From assembly GCF_025457605.1 (NCBI RefSeq), contig NZ_JAMZFY010000001.1, forward strand, positions 992,001-1,056,000: a stretch of 64,000 nt of DNA, written 5' to 3'. The notes under the pieces were generated by a model. It did no database searches, was not told the origin of the DNA, and saw only the letters and a list, made by a program, of their open reading frames with translations. Origin of the DNA: Haloarcula laminariae. Lineage in GTDB: Archaea; Halobacteriota; Halobacteria; Halobacteriales; Haloarculaceae. The position numbers and the translations under genes were made by a program. Below, piece by piece: positions 42,427-50,601 of the stretch. The stretch's first letter is position 1. Every line of letters starts with the position of its first letter.

Positions 42427-44292
42427 CTACCCGGTCTGGATAGTGCCGTCGATGGTCTGGATGACGGCGCTGCGGCTGGGCTCGGTCGTCGACATATCGG
42501 GCATCGGGGCACTCTCCCCGCCGACGCCGACCGAGAGGAAGCCCCAGTCGTCGGCGAACTCGCTGTAGGAGCCGACGCCGACCCACCCCGAGGTGAGCGA
42601 GGCGTCGGTGGTGTCGGCGTCCCAGTCGCTCGGTTCGTCCGCGTCCGCGGGCCAGACGCGGGCCCGTAGCCGGTCGTCCGTGGCGCGGAACCGGACGAAG
42701 TACCACTGGTCGTCCGACGGGTCGCCCCACTCGACGAGCCGGTCGGAGCTCCCGCCGTCGTACTTCCAGACGCCGAAACGGCTGTCACGGACGTTGACGA
42801 AGTAGCCGCTTTCGTCGCCCGAACTCCCCGAGCCGCGGAGGACGAGCCGACCGCCGGCCGTCGGGCTCTGTGAGAGGTCGCTCACGCGGAACAGGCCGAG
42901 CAGTTCCACGTCCGCCGCCGTCCCGACCTGGTCGTACGAGATGGCGTGGCGGGCGCTGGTGTCCGAGTCGAAGCGCAACACCGCGCTCCCGGCCGGCGAC
43001 GGCTCGGCGACGGCCGCCCAGTCGTCGTCGGTGGAGGCGTACTCCGGCGTCCAGTCGCCAGGGACCGCCCCCGTCTCGTAGGTCGAGAAGTTCGTCCGGT
43101 AGGTCGCCGGTTTCGTCGTCAGTTCGGTCTCCTCTTCCTCGACCGTCCCAGAGGACGACGTGAACGCGCCCACGTCGTTGGGGCCCGGCACGTCGAGCTC
43201 CGACGACTCCTCGTTGTACCGGCTCCCGATGTCGACGTCGCCGTCGACGGCGCCGCCGGGGTTGTTGTAGTGGTAGTACTCAGAGATGGAACTGGACTCC
43301 GGCGAGTCGTCCCGAACGCCGGGGCCGTATCGCCCGTTCTGTGACCGGACCACGTCGGCGTCGACGGACGCCGAGTCCGTGATGTAGATGGGGGCCCGGT
43401 TCTGGGGGCCGTACCCCGTCCCGTCGGTGAGTATCTCCGTGATGGTGTAGTTCCCCGAGTTCGAGAGGCGGAAGCCGTGCAGCGCCGCGCCGATGACCTG
43501 GACGTTGTCCAGCGTGACGTCGGTGCCCGCGTTGTCACGCATCGTCTCCCGGAAGCCGCTGTTCTCGCGGGCGTTCCGGAGGTTGGCGTTCCGGAGGACG
43601 ACGCTGTCGGCGTCGCCGCCGGTGTGGCCCATTTTCGTCCCGCTGCGGTTGCTGTCGCAGTAGAGGTCCTCGACCACGTGGTTCCCGTTGTGGAAGTCGA
43701 TACCGGTGCCGTCGTTGTCGACGGCCTTCAGCGAGCGCGCGTCGAAGTCCGGCTGTTCGTCGGCGCCCGCGAAGTCGAACCCGTGCTGGCCGTTGTTACG
43801 GGAGGTGATGCGGCGAAGCGTCACCGAGCCGACGCCGCTGAAGCTCATCCCGGTGCCGGCGCAGTTCTCGGCGACGACGTCCTCGATGCGGATGTCGTGG
43901 CCGCTTCCGCCCGGATAGAGGTTGAACCCGGCGGTGGACTGGTCCCCGTTGTCATCGCGGTTCCCGTCGAGGGTGAGCTGCCGGATGGTAATTCCCGAGA
44001 AGGTGCCGCCGTCGGCCTCCGCGCCGAGGACCCACTGGTTCTTCCCGTCGGTCACGTCGTCCATCTTGAGGCGCGACCCCGGTCCCTCGCCGGTGATGGT
44101 CACGTCGTCCGCGACGCCGGTGAAATCGACCGCCGCGCGGTTCCCCGAGCTGACGAGGTAGTGGTCGGCCGTCGCCGGTATCAGGACGGTGTCGCCCGTC
44201 CCGGCGTCGGCGATAGCGTCATTTATCGCGGCCGTGTCGTCGGTGCTTCCGTCGCCCGCCGCGCCGTAGTCCTGAACGTTGAGTGTCGCCAT
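42427..44292 (-). CDS. right-handed beta-helix protein with lectin-like C-terminus
   Basis: A 621-residue protein homologous to the gene facing it. The beta-helix starts at residue 5 (NVQDYGAAGDGSTDDTAAI) and shares NDGTGID and SNRSGTKMGH with that protein. After VGAFTSSSG near residue 375 comes a C-terminal domain of about 230 residues (YRTNFSTYETGAVPGDW, VWKYDGGSSDR, DQWYFVRFRATDDRL) with the look of a concanavalin/LamG-type sandwich. There is no signal sequence. The layout recalls viral tail spikes. It follows the small tail-fibre-like gene by 3 nt. Confidence 0.82.
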   Translation of the reverse strand: MATLNVQDYGAAGDGSTDDTAAINDAIADAGTGDTVLIPATADHYLVSSGNRAAVDFTGVADDVTITGEGPGSRLKMDDVTDGKNQWVLGAEADGGTFSGITIRQLTLDGNRDDNGDQSTAGFNLYPGGSGHDIRIEDVVAENCAGTGMSFSGVGSVTLRRITSRNNGQHGFDFAGADEQPDFDARSLKAVDNDGTGIDFHNGNHVVEDLYCDSNRSGTKMGHTGGDADSVVLRNANLRNARENSGFRETMRDNAGTDVTLDNVQVIGAALHGFRLSNSGNYTITEILTDGTGYGPQNRAPIYITDSASVDADVVRSQNGRYGPGVRDDSPESSSISEYYHYNNPGGAVDGDVDIGSRYNEESSELDVPGPNDVGAFTSSSGTVEEEETELTTKPATYRTNFSTYETGAVPGDWTPEYASTDDDWAAVAEPSPAGSAVLRFDSDTSARHAISYDQVGTAADVELLGLFRVSDLSQSPTAGGRLVLRGSGSSGDESGYFVNVRDSRFGVWKYDGGSSDRLVEWGDPSDDQWYFVRFRATDDRLRARVWPADADEPSDWDADTTDASLTSGWVGVGSYSEFADDWGFLSVGVGGESAPMPDMSTTEPSRSAVIQTIDGTIQTG

Positions 44293-44295
44293 CTG

Positions 44296-44862
44296 TTAGC
44301 TCCGGATGTTGGCCCACACTTTCGGAACCCCCGCGATGGGCGCTCCGGAGTCGTTCGTGACGGTGACGGTGACCGGCCCGCTCTCCGCGACCCACGGCGC
44401 CGAGTCGTCGTCCGCGCCCGTGCGGAAGCTGTTCCCCTCTATCTCCACGAGCAGCGTCTCGCCGGCGTAGACGCGCAGCGCCGCGTCGGCGACTGCCTCG
44501 TCGTTGGGGACCCCCTTTATCGGGAAAGCGAGGCGAGTCACTTCCAGCGCCTCGTTCTCGCCGAAGAGGAAGTCGTTGACCGGTTCGTCGGTCAGCCCGT
44601 CAACGTAGTTGACGTAGTGGCCGATGTCGCCGCCGACCGCCCGGGTGGCGTAGCCGACGAGCGTCCAGGCCGAGCCGTCGCCGCTGTATATCGCGCCCGA
44701 GTCGGTCGCGAAGAACTTCCCGCCGGCGACCGGCTCGTACTGGTCGATGTTCGCCTCCTCGTCCCGGTGTTCGACGTCTCGGTCCAGCTGTTCGAAGTTC
44801 TCGTTCAGCGGGACGTGCCAATCCAGCGTGCCTTCGTTCGGAGTCGTGTATCTGTCGGTCAT
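44296..44862 (-). CDS. tail-fibre-like small protein
   Basis: A 188-residue soluble protein. The N-terminal 75 residues (TLDWHVPLNENFEQLDRDVE, then KFFATDSGAIYSGDGSAW) have the pattern of the attachment part of phage tail fibres and tail-associated proteins: a helix that packs into a trimer and a short beta repeat. The C-terminal half is a beta-rich domain with VTVTVTNDSGAPIAGVPKVW. It has no export signal. It lies between the lipoprotein gene and the beta-helix gene, all in one direction, so they probably work together. Confidence 0.6.
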   Translation of the reverse strand: MTDRYTTPNEGTLDWHVPLNENFEQLDRDVEHRDEEANIDQYEPVAGGKFFATDSGAIYSGDGSAWTLVGYATRAVGGDIGHYVNYVDGLTDEPVNDFLFGENEALEVTRLAFPIKGVPNDEAVADAALRVYAGETLLVEIEGNSFRTGADDDSAPWVAESGPVTVTVTNDSGAPIAGVPKVWANIRS

Positions 44863-44871
44863 GAATGTCTC

Positions 44872-45684
44872 CTATGCCGCGATGCCGCCGTAGCCGTATT
44901 CGCCGTAGCTCTGCTCGCCGTAGTCGTCCTCGGTGGTCGCCGTCGGCGTCGCGGTCTCGGTCACGACCGGCGTCGCCGTCTCGGTCCGTGTCGGGGTCGC
45001 CGTCGGCGTCGCGGTGTCTGTCTGTGTCGGTGTCGCGGTGTCGGTCACGACGGGCGTCGCGGTTTCCGTTTCCGTCGCCGCCGTCCCGTCGCTGACAGTC
45101 AGCGTGTAGCCGCCGTCGCTGTCCTGCGTGTCGACCACCTGGACGAAGTGGGTCCCGCTCGCCTCGACGGTCTGTGCCATCGAGACCGGGTCGTCGGTCG
45201 CGACGTATCTGAGGTTGCTGAACTCCCCGTCGGTGTCGTACAGTATCACGGCGGTGACGCCGCTCGCGGCCTCGCGCGAGAACTCGATGGCGATGTCGCT
45301 GCCGGCCGACAGGTCGATCATGAACCAATCGCTGTCGTTGACCGACAGGGTCCCGGCGACCGTCGCGCCGAGGTTGATTGCCTCGGCGCTTCCCTGGCGG
45401 TCGTTGGGCTCCGACTCCGAGACGGTCATCGACGACGTCTGCTGCAGCGTCGGTCCGCCGCCGTAGCCGAAGGCCGACACCGGTTGAACCGTCCCGCCGC
45501 CGCCGAGCCCCGTACAGCCGGCTATCCCTGCAGTCGTCAGCCCGGCCGCCGCCAGATACGTCCGCCGGTCCATCAGCAGTCCATCCTCGCTCGAACTCCC
45601 CTCCGTATCCCGGGTTAGGAGTTGGTTACCTCGCTCAAGCAGTCCGGTAAGCCCCGTCTTCTTTCGGTCGCTGTTATCGTCCAT
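44872..45684 (-). CDS. Tat lipoprotein with PPC-like domain and Thr-rich tail
   Basis: A 270-residue protein. A twin-arginine and lipobox region, MDRRTYLAAAG to AGC, lies at about residues 38-57 after an unusual charged N-terminal extension. Starting at the ATG at 45573 instead would put the signal at the very N-terminus (233 residues). The mature part has a pre-peptidase C-terminal-like beta domain (SESEPNDRQGSAEAINLG, then SDWFMIDLSAGSDI), a run of about 50 residues of Thr/Ala/Pro repeats, and a tail EQSYGEYGYGGIAA. It should sit on the cell surface, anchored by lipid. Confidence 0.8.
   Translation of the reverse strand: MDDNSDRKKTGLTGLLERGNQLLTRDTEGSSSEDGLLMDRRTYLAAAGLTTAGIAGCTGLGGGGTVQPVSAFGYGGGPTLQQTSSMTVSESEPNDRQGSAEAINLGATVAGTLSVNDSDWFMIDLSAGSDIAIEFSREAASGVTAVILYDTDGEFSNLRYVATDDPVSMAQTVEASGTHFVQVVDTQDSDGGYTLTVSDGTAATETETATPVVTDTATPTQTDTATPTATPTRTETATPVVTETATPTATTEDDYGEQSYGEYGYGGIAA
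44930..45080 (-). repeat. Thr/Pro-rich coding repeat
   Basis: Approximate bounds. Short near-repeats of TETATP and TDTATPT units encode the linker of the lipoprotein. Such Thr-rich stretches are common O-glycosylation sites next to the membrane in haloarchaeal surface proteins. Confidence 0.6.
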
Positions 45685-45933
45685 TCGCAAACCCACGGTT
45701 AGCACAGTCTTAATTAACTATTATTACCAGCTGCCGGCCCCGTACGGGCTTTTCACTGCCAGAAATCCATGAGTCAACGCCAGGTGCTCGCGCGTTACAC
45801 ACGGATAGTTACCAAATCGGCGGACTGTGTTGACAGGTTCCCCCGCTTCCAGCTACTGCGCAGCTCCGGGTAGGTAGTTACCAGATACCGCCCCAGAACG
45901 CCCCTACCTGGAGTAAGACAGAATTAACGGCTC

Positions 45934-47073
45934 TCAGTCGGCCGCTCGGGGTGAGAGCTCCCCCGACTCGACCATGCTCTCGAGGGGGTTGTCGTCGATG
46001 TCGAGCGGGAGGTCGATGCGGCCGCGGCGCCGCGCCGACTCCCAGCTCGCGAAGATGAGCTCGGTCGACCGCAGCGCGGTCCGGCCGCCGATTTCGGGCG
46101 GGCGCCCGTCGTCCAGGGCCGCCACGACCTCGGCGATGGCCCGCTCGGTGTACGTGGCGCTGGGGCCGTCGTCGGTGGCGAGGAAGGGGAGCCGCTCGAC
46201 GAGCCGGTTTTGCAGCCGACCGAGTCGGCTCGGCGACGTGCTGTGGATGCCCTCCCGGTCCGTGTCGACCCGCTTCCAGCCGGACCCGTTGCGCATCCGG
46301 AGCGGCGGGCCGTCGGCCCCGCCGAGTTCGATGCAGCCGTCGCTCCCGCGCAGCCGGAGATAACAGCCGACGAAGCCGCTCCCCTCTCCGGTCATCGCCA
46401 GCCCGCGGGTCCCGTCCCCGTAGCTCCAGGTCGCCAGGCCGTGGTTCTCGTTGTGGGCCCCGAACCAGACGTTCTCCTCCCGGTAGTCGACCTGTCCCAT
46501 GACCCACTCGACCGGTTCGTCGTCGGTCAGGTACGAACAGATGTCGAAGACGTGCGTGCCCGTGTCGTAGAGGTGCTCCTCGCCGAACTCCACCCGCTCC
46601 AGCTCGCCGATAGCGCCGTCGTCGAGCAGCCGCTTGGCCTCGCGGGCGGGCCCGCCGAAGCGCTTCTGGTGGTTGAACGTGAGCTGTACCCCTTCGGACT
46701 CACAGACCTCGACCATCTCGCGGCAGTCGCCCCAGGTCTTGGCCATGGGCTTCTCGCAGTGAATCGCGTCGGGAACGCCCGTCTCGGCGCAGTCGATGAC
46801 GATGTCCGCGTGCAGCCCCGGCGGCACGCAGACGCTGACGATGTCGGGCTGGGTCTCCGCGAGCATCCGCTCGTACTGTTCGTAGACGTGTTCGATGCCG
46901 TACTCGACGGCGAAGCGCTCGGCGTTCTCGCGGACGATGTCCGCACACGCCGTCAGCCGGCAGTTGTCGAGCGCCTCGTAGCCGGCCGCGTGCCGGTAGG
47001 CCATCGCGAACCCGTCCTGGTCCGGGTCGTCCGGGTCCGCCCCCGTGCCGATAAATCCGATGTCGTATCCCAT
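45934..47073 (-). CDS. Gfo/Idh/MocA family oxidoreductase
   Basis: A 379-residue NAD(P)-dependent sugar oxidoreductase. The Rossmann start IGFIGTGADPDD is slightly irregular: the usual GxGxxG is followed by an acidic insertion. CEKPMAKTWGDC contains the catalytic-site EKP lysine, and YDTGTHVFDICSYL carries the histidine of the active-site pair. It may make or modify a nucleotide-sugar keto intermediate for the island. It is divergent from the GT2 gene; box cttactac-like AT stretch lies near 47110. Confidence 0.87.
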   Translation of the reverse strand: MGYDIGFIGTGADPDDPDQDGFAMAYRHAAGYEALDNCRLTACADIVRENAERFAVEYGIEHVYEQYERMLAETQPDIVSVCVPPGLHADIVIDCAETGVPDAIHCEKPMAKTWGDCREMVEVCESEGVQLTFNHQKRFGGPAREAKRLLDDGAIGELERVEFGEEHLYDTGTHVFDICSYLTDDEPVEWVMGQVDYREENVWFGAHNENHGLATWSYGDGTRGLAMTGEGSGFVGCYLRLRGSDGCIELGGADGPPLRMRNGSGWKRVDTDREGIHSTSPSRLGRLQNRLVERLPFLATDDGPSATYTERAIAEVVAALDDGRPPEIGGRTALRSTELIFASWESARRRGRIDLPLDIDDNPLESMVESGELSPRAAD

Positions 47074-47225
47074 CTTCCGGTCGAGCGAACGCGGAATACG
47101 CGGATTAGTATGGACTTACTACGGCTGTGTGGCGGTTTGGTGAGCTTACCGGGCTGTGGCCGTCGCCGCGGCCGACCGCTCGCAGGTCGCGGCTAACCAA
47201 GCGCCGGGGGTGCGGGGGGACACGC

Positions 47226-48002
47226 ATGCCGGACATCGCAATCATCGTCCCGACGCTCGACGCCGACAGGACCTTCGGCTGGGAGTCGACGCTTCGGGAC
47301 TCGGCCGTCGAGGCCGAACTCATCGTGCGGGACGACGGGAGCGCATCGGCGGCGAGGAACGCCGGGATCCGTGAGGCGACCGCGGACAAACTGGTCTTTC
47401 TCGACGACGACTCGGTCCCGCAGGGGGACTACTTCGAGCGGGTCTCGTCGCTGCTGGACGACCACAAGGCGGTGACCGGGCGGATTCGGGACACGGGCGC
47501 GTGGTACATCCGCCCGGTCTCGTCGAGCGCGTACGACCAGGGCGAGGAGGGCCATCACACGGACACCGTCGTCGGCTGTAACATGGCCGTCCGTCGCGAG
47601 GTCATCGAGGACATCGGCGGGTTCGACGAGCGGCTCCCCTACGGCCACGAGGAGACGGAGCTCATCGACCGCCTCTGTGAGAGCTACGACGTCTGGTACA
47701 GCCCCGATTTGGTCGTCGACCACCCATTCGCCGACTCGCTGAGCGGCTACCTTGAGAAGCAGTACCGCCACGGGCGCGAGGCCGTCCCCTACTACGAGAT
47801 TCGCGGGGAGAACGTCCCGCGCCGGATGGCGCGGTTCGCGCTGGTCCCGAGCCACTACACCGGCCCGACGGCCGCGGCGACGGCCCTCAGAACGCTCGGC
47901 CAGCTCGTGGCCGTGGTCGGGCTGTTGCGGGGCTACGTCGGCCATCTCCTCGCGGCCGGCGGGGAGGGGCCGCTCGATGGGAACGCTGACGGCGGGGTCT
48001 GA
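47226..48002 (+). CDS. family 2 glycosyltransferase
   Basis: A 258-residue GT-A enzyme opening IAIIVPTLDADRTFGWE, with VFLDDDSVPQG (DxD) and a later GCNMAVRREVIEDIGGFDE that matches the family. There is one hydrophobic C-terminal stretch (LGQLVAVVGLLRGYVGHLL). A purine-rich cggggggaca precedes the ATG. Its donor and acceptor are unknown. Confidence 0.87.
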   Translation: MPDIAIIVPTLDADRTFGWESTLRDSAVEAELIVRDDGSASAARNAGIREATADKLVFLDDDSVPQGDYFERVSSLLDDHKAVTGRIRDTGAWYIRPVSSSAYDQGEEGHHTDTVVGCNMAVRREVIEDIGGFDERLPYGHEETELIDRLCESYDVWYSPDLVVDHPFADSLSGYLEKQYRHGREAVPYYEIRGENVPRRMARFALVPSHYTGPTAAATALRTLGQLVAVVGLLRGYVGHLLAAGGEGPLDGNADGGV

Positions 48003-48342
48003 ACCCCGCTACGGCGGCCGAGGCGTGGCTACGTGGCGGCCAGGTACCCGGTAGCCGTTCACGGGAACCCGTCACTTGCCCGCCGTCACCCGTCCGGTAG
48101 AAACAGCTTGTGTCCCACGTGGCCCGGTACTGGTAGCGGCCACAGAGCGGTTGCGAAGCCTCTCTGGTTGTAAACAGGCGGGGAACTCCCGGTTTGGAGC
48201 CCGCTAACTCGGCCAGTCGACGCCGCCGAACCACCGGCTGCTCGTCAGCTACGCCCGCTCAGTCCGCAGGAGGCCCGTAACAATGTCTTACTGAGATGTC
48301 AGATTTCCCACGGCCGTGGCGCCGACCGCTACGCCAACTGCT
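48003..48342. other. 340-nt gap
   Basis: It separates two GT2 genes in the same direction. I see no gene and no RNA structure. The region is G+C-rich apart from a short taacaatgtcttactgag stretch at about 48278-48295, a possible promoter for the next gene. Confidence 0.3.
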
Positions 48343-49275
48343 ATGAGCACGACATCCTCCCACCCCACCGACTGCCAGTTGACGAGTGACGTGGTAATCG
48401 GTATCCCCGCGTACAACGAGGCCGACACCGTCGGTGGCGTCGTCCGCACGGCCCGTTCGTCGTCCGTCGACGTGCTGGTGGTCGACGACGGGAGCGACGA
48501 CCGGACCGCGGCGGCGGCTACCGAAGCCGGTGCCACGGTGCTCCGCCACGAGGAGAACCGGGGCTACGGGGCCGCGCTGGGCACGCTGTTTTCGGCCGCC
48601 CACGAACACGGTGTGGACCACCTCGTCGTCGTCGACGCCGACGGACAGCACGACCCGACCGACGCACTGGACCTCGTCGCCGCCCAGCGCTCCTCCGACG
48701 GCGACATCGTCATCGGGAGCCGCTTTGTCGAGGGCTCGGAGACCGACATGCCGCTGTACCGCCGGTTCGGACTGGGCGTCATCAACGCGCTGACCGGCGC
48801 CGCGCTGTGGCTGGGCTACTCCTCGGAGCGGGTCGCGGACACCCAGAGCGGCTTTCGGGCGTACAACGCCGACGCCATCGAGTTGCTCGCCTGCCGGGCG
48901 GACCTGAGCGACGGGATGGACGCGAGCCTCGACATCCTGTTTCACGCCGCCGACGAGGACTACAGCTTCGCCGAGGCGCCGGTCGACGTGACCTACGACG
49001 TCGCCGAGGCCAACACGCACAACCCCGTCGTCCACGGGACCGTCCTCGTCTCGAACATCTTCGGCCGCGTCCTCTCGGACCGGCCGGGTCGGGTCCTCGG
49101 CGTGCCGGGCTCCCTCTGTCTGCTGGTCGGCGGGGTACTCGCTCGCGTCTCGGTCACCGGCCTGACGCTGCTCTCGGCGTTCATCCCGGCGCTGGTCACG
49201 CTGCTCCTGCTGACCGGTAGCGGGCTGGTCGGGGCCGCCCTGGCCATCGGCCGTGTGGCATCGGCCAGCGAGTGA
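48343..49275 (+). CDS. family 2 glycosyltransferase, dolichyl-phosphate mannose synthase type
   Basis: A 310-residue GT2 enzyme with VVIGIPAYNEADTVGGVV, VLVVDDGSDD, VVVDADGQHDP (DxD) and a TQSGFRAYN segment as in dolichyl-phosphate hexose synthases. Two C-terminal hydrophobic helices (about residues 250-305) anchor it in the membrane. It would load a sugar onto dolichyl phosphate for transfer outside the cell. An in-frame start at 48316 adds nine residues and was not preferred. Confidence 0.88.
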   Translation: MSTTSSHPTDCQLTSDVVIGIPAYNEADTVGGVVRTARSSSVDVLVVDDGSDDRTAAAATEAGATVLRHEENRGYGAALGTLFSAAHEHGVDHLVVVDADGQHDPTDALDLVAAQRSSDGDIVIGSRFVEGSETDMPLYRRFGLGVINALTGAALWLGYSSERVADTQSGFRAYNADAIELLACRADLSDGMDASLDILFHAADEDYSFAEAPVDVTYDVAEANTHNPVVHGTVLVSNIFGRVLSDRPGRVLGVPGSLCLLVGGVLARVSVTGLTLLSAFIPALVTLLLLTGSGLVGAALAIGRVASASE

Positions 49276-49460
49276 CCGCTCCGGTCGGCCACTAGCTGTT
49301 ATTGACCCAGTTCGCGTCTGCCCGAACCCGAATCGAACTGGTACGTACACTGTTCTAAGCTATCACTGAAACCGAGAAGTCACCGTGTACTCCGTATCGC
49401 ACTGGCGCGTTATCTGCGGCTTTCTGCTCAGGTATCGGGGCGGTCCGCTATAGAGTCCAT

Positions 49461-49470
49461 TACAAATAGA
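49461..49470 (+). promoter_or_regulatory. TATA-like box before wecB
   Basis: The stretch tacaaataga lies 22-31 nt before ATG 49492. A purine-rich ggggggtgg is also present 10-18 nt before that start. Confidence 0.45.
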
Positions 49471-49491
49471 AAAACGGGGGGTGGTTCTCCC

Positions 49492-50601
49492 ATGACGCCC
49501 CGAATCGTCTTCGTGCTCGGAACGCGTCCAGAGATCGTCAAACTCGCGCCGGTACTCAGGGCCTGTGACCGCGCCGGCGTCGACTACAGCGTGGTACACA
49601 CGGGTCAGCACTACTCCGAGCGCCTCGACGGGGTCTTCTTCGACGACCTTGAACTGGCGACGCCGGAGTACAACCTCGACGTCGGGTCGGGCGACCACGC
49701 GGCCCAGACGGGCGAGATGGTGGCCCGTCTCGGGGAGGTGTTCGACCGGGAATCCCCCGACGTGGTCGTCGTCCAGGGCGACACGAACTCGGCCTTCGCG
49801 GGCGGAATCGTCGCGAGCAAGCGCGACGTGGCCCTGGCCCACGTCGAGGCCGGCCTCCGGAGCTTCAACCGGGAGATGCCAGAGGAGGTCAACCGGGTGC
49901 TCGTCGACCACGCCGCCGACCACCTCTTCGCTCCCACCGACGAGGCCGCCGACCAGCTCCGGACCGAGGCCATCCCCGAGCGGCGAATCGAGGTGACCGG
50001 GAACACCGTCGTCGACGCCGTCAAGCAACACGCCGCGCTGGCACGCGAGAAGAGCGACGTACTCGCCGAACTGGACCTCCGGGCGCCGTTCGCGCTGCTG
50101 ACCGCCCACCGGCCGGGCAACGTCGACGACCCAGAGCGGTTCCAGGGGCTCCTCGACGGCGTCGCCCGTTACGCCGACGAGCGGGACCTCCCGGTCGTCT
50201 ACCCCGTTCACCCGCGCTCCCGCGAGAAGATGGAGGAGTTCGACCTCGACGTCCCCGACGCCGTCGACTGCGTCGAGCCGCTGAACTTCCTCGATTTCCT
50301 CCGGCTGGAGAGCGAGGCGGCGGTCGCCTTCACCGACTCGGGTGGCGTCCAGGAGGAGACCTGCGTCCTCGGGACCCCCTGCGTGACGGTCCGGGAGAGC
50401 ACGGAGCGGCCCGAGACCGTCGCCGCGGGGTCGAACGTCCTCGCCGAGCCGACGCCCGAAAGCATCGCGGCGGCCGCCGCCGAGGTCCGGGAAGGCCCCG
50501 ACGACTGGGAGTCCCCCTTCGGAGACGGGCACGCGGCCGAGCGCATCCTCGCGACGCTCGGGGTGGATGCGCCGGTCGTGTCGGGGGAGGTCCCGGTATG
50601 A
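49492..50601 (+). CDS. wecB: UDP-N-acetylglucosamine 2-epimerase (non-hydrolysing)
   Basis: A 369-residue enzyme that converts UDP-GlcNAc to UDP-ManNAc. Family landmarks are GTRPEIVKLAPVL, VVHTGQHYS, VVQGDTNS, HVEAGLRSFNREMPEE, TAHRPGNVDD and TDSGGVQEE. Its product is the substrate of the next gene, with which it overlaps (ATGA at 50598). Together they feed an N-acetylmannosaminuronate sugar into the island's polymer or an N-glycan. Confidence 0.94.
   Translation: MTPRIVFVLGTRPEIVKLAPVLRACDRAGVDYSVVHTGQHYSERLDGVFFDDLELATPEYNLDVGSGDHAAQTGEMVARLGEVFDRESPDVVVVQGDTNSAFAGGIVASKRDVALAHVEAGLRSFNREMPEEVNRVLVDHAADHLFAPTDEAADQLRTEAIPERRIEVTGNTVVDAVKQHAALAREKSDVLAELDLRAPFALLTAHRPGNVDDPERFQGLLDGVARYADERDLPVVYPVHPRSREKMEEFDLDVPDAVDCVEPLNFLDFLRLESEAAVAFTDSGGVQEETCVLGTPCVTVRESTERPETVAAGSNVLAEPTPESIAAAAAEVREGPDDWESPFGDGHAAERILATLGVDAPVVSGEVPV

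Noticed and set aside
44930-45080. Short tandem repeats considered as a CRISPR array
   Set aside because: The repeats are six to nine bases, in frame, and encode a Thr-rich linker; there are no regular spacers.
43477-45618. A 713-residue plus-strand frame opposite the beta-helix and lipoprotein genes
   Set aside because: It is antisense to three coherent genes and reads as Val/Arg/Asp-rich low-complexity sequence.
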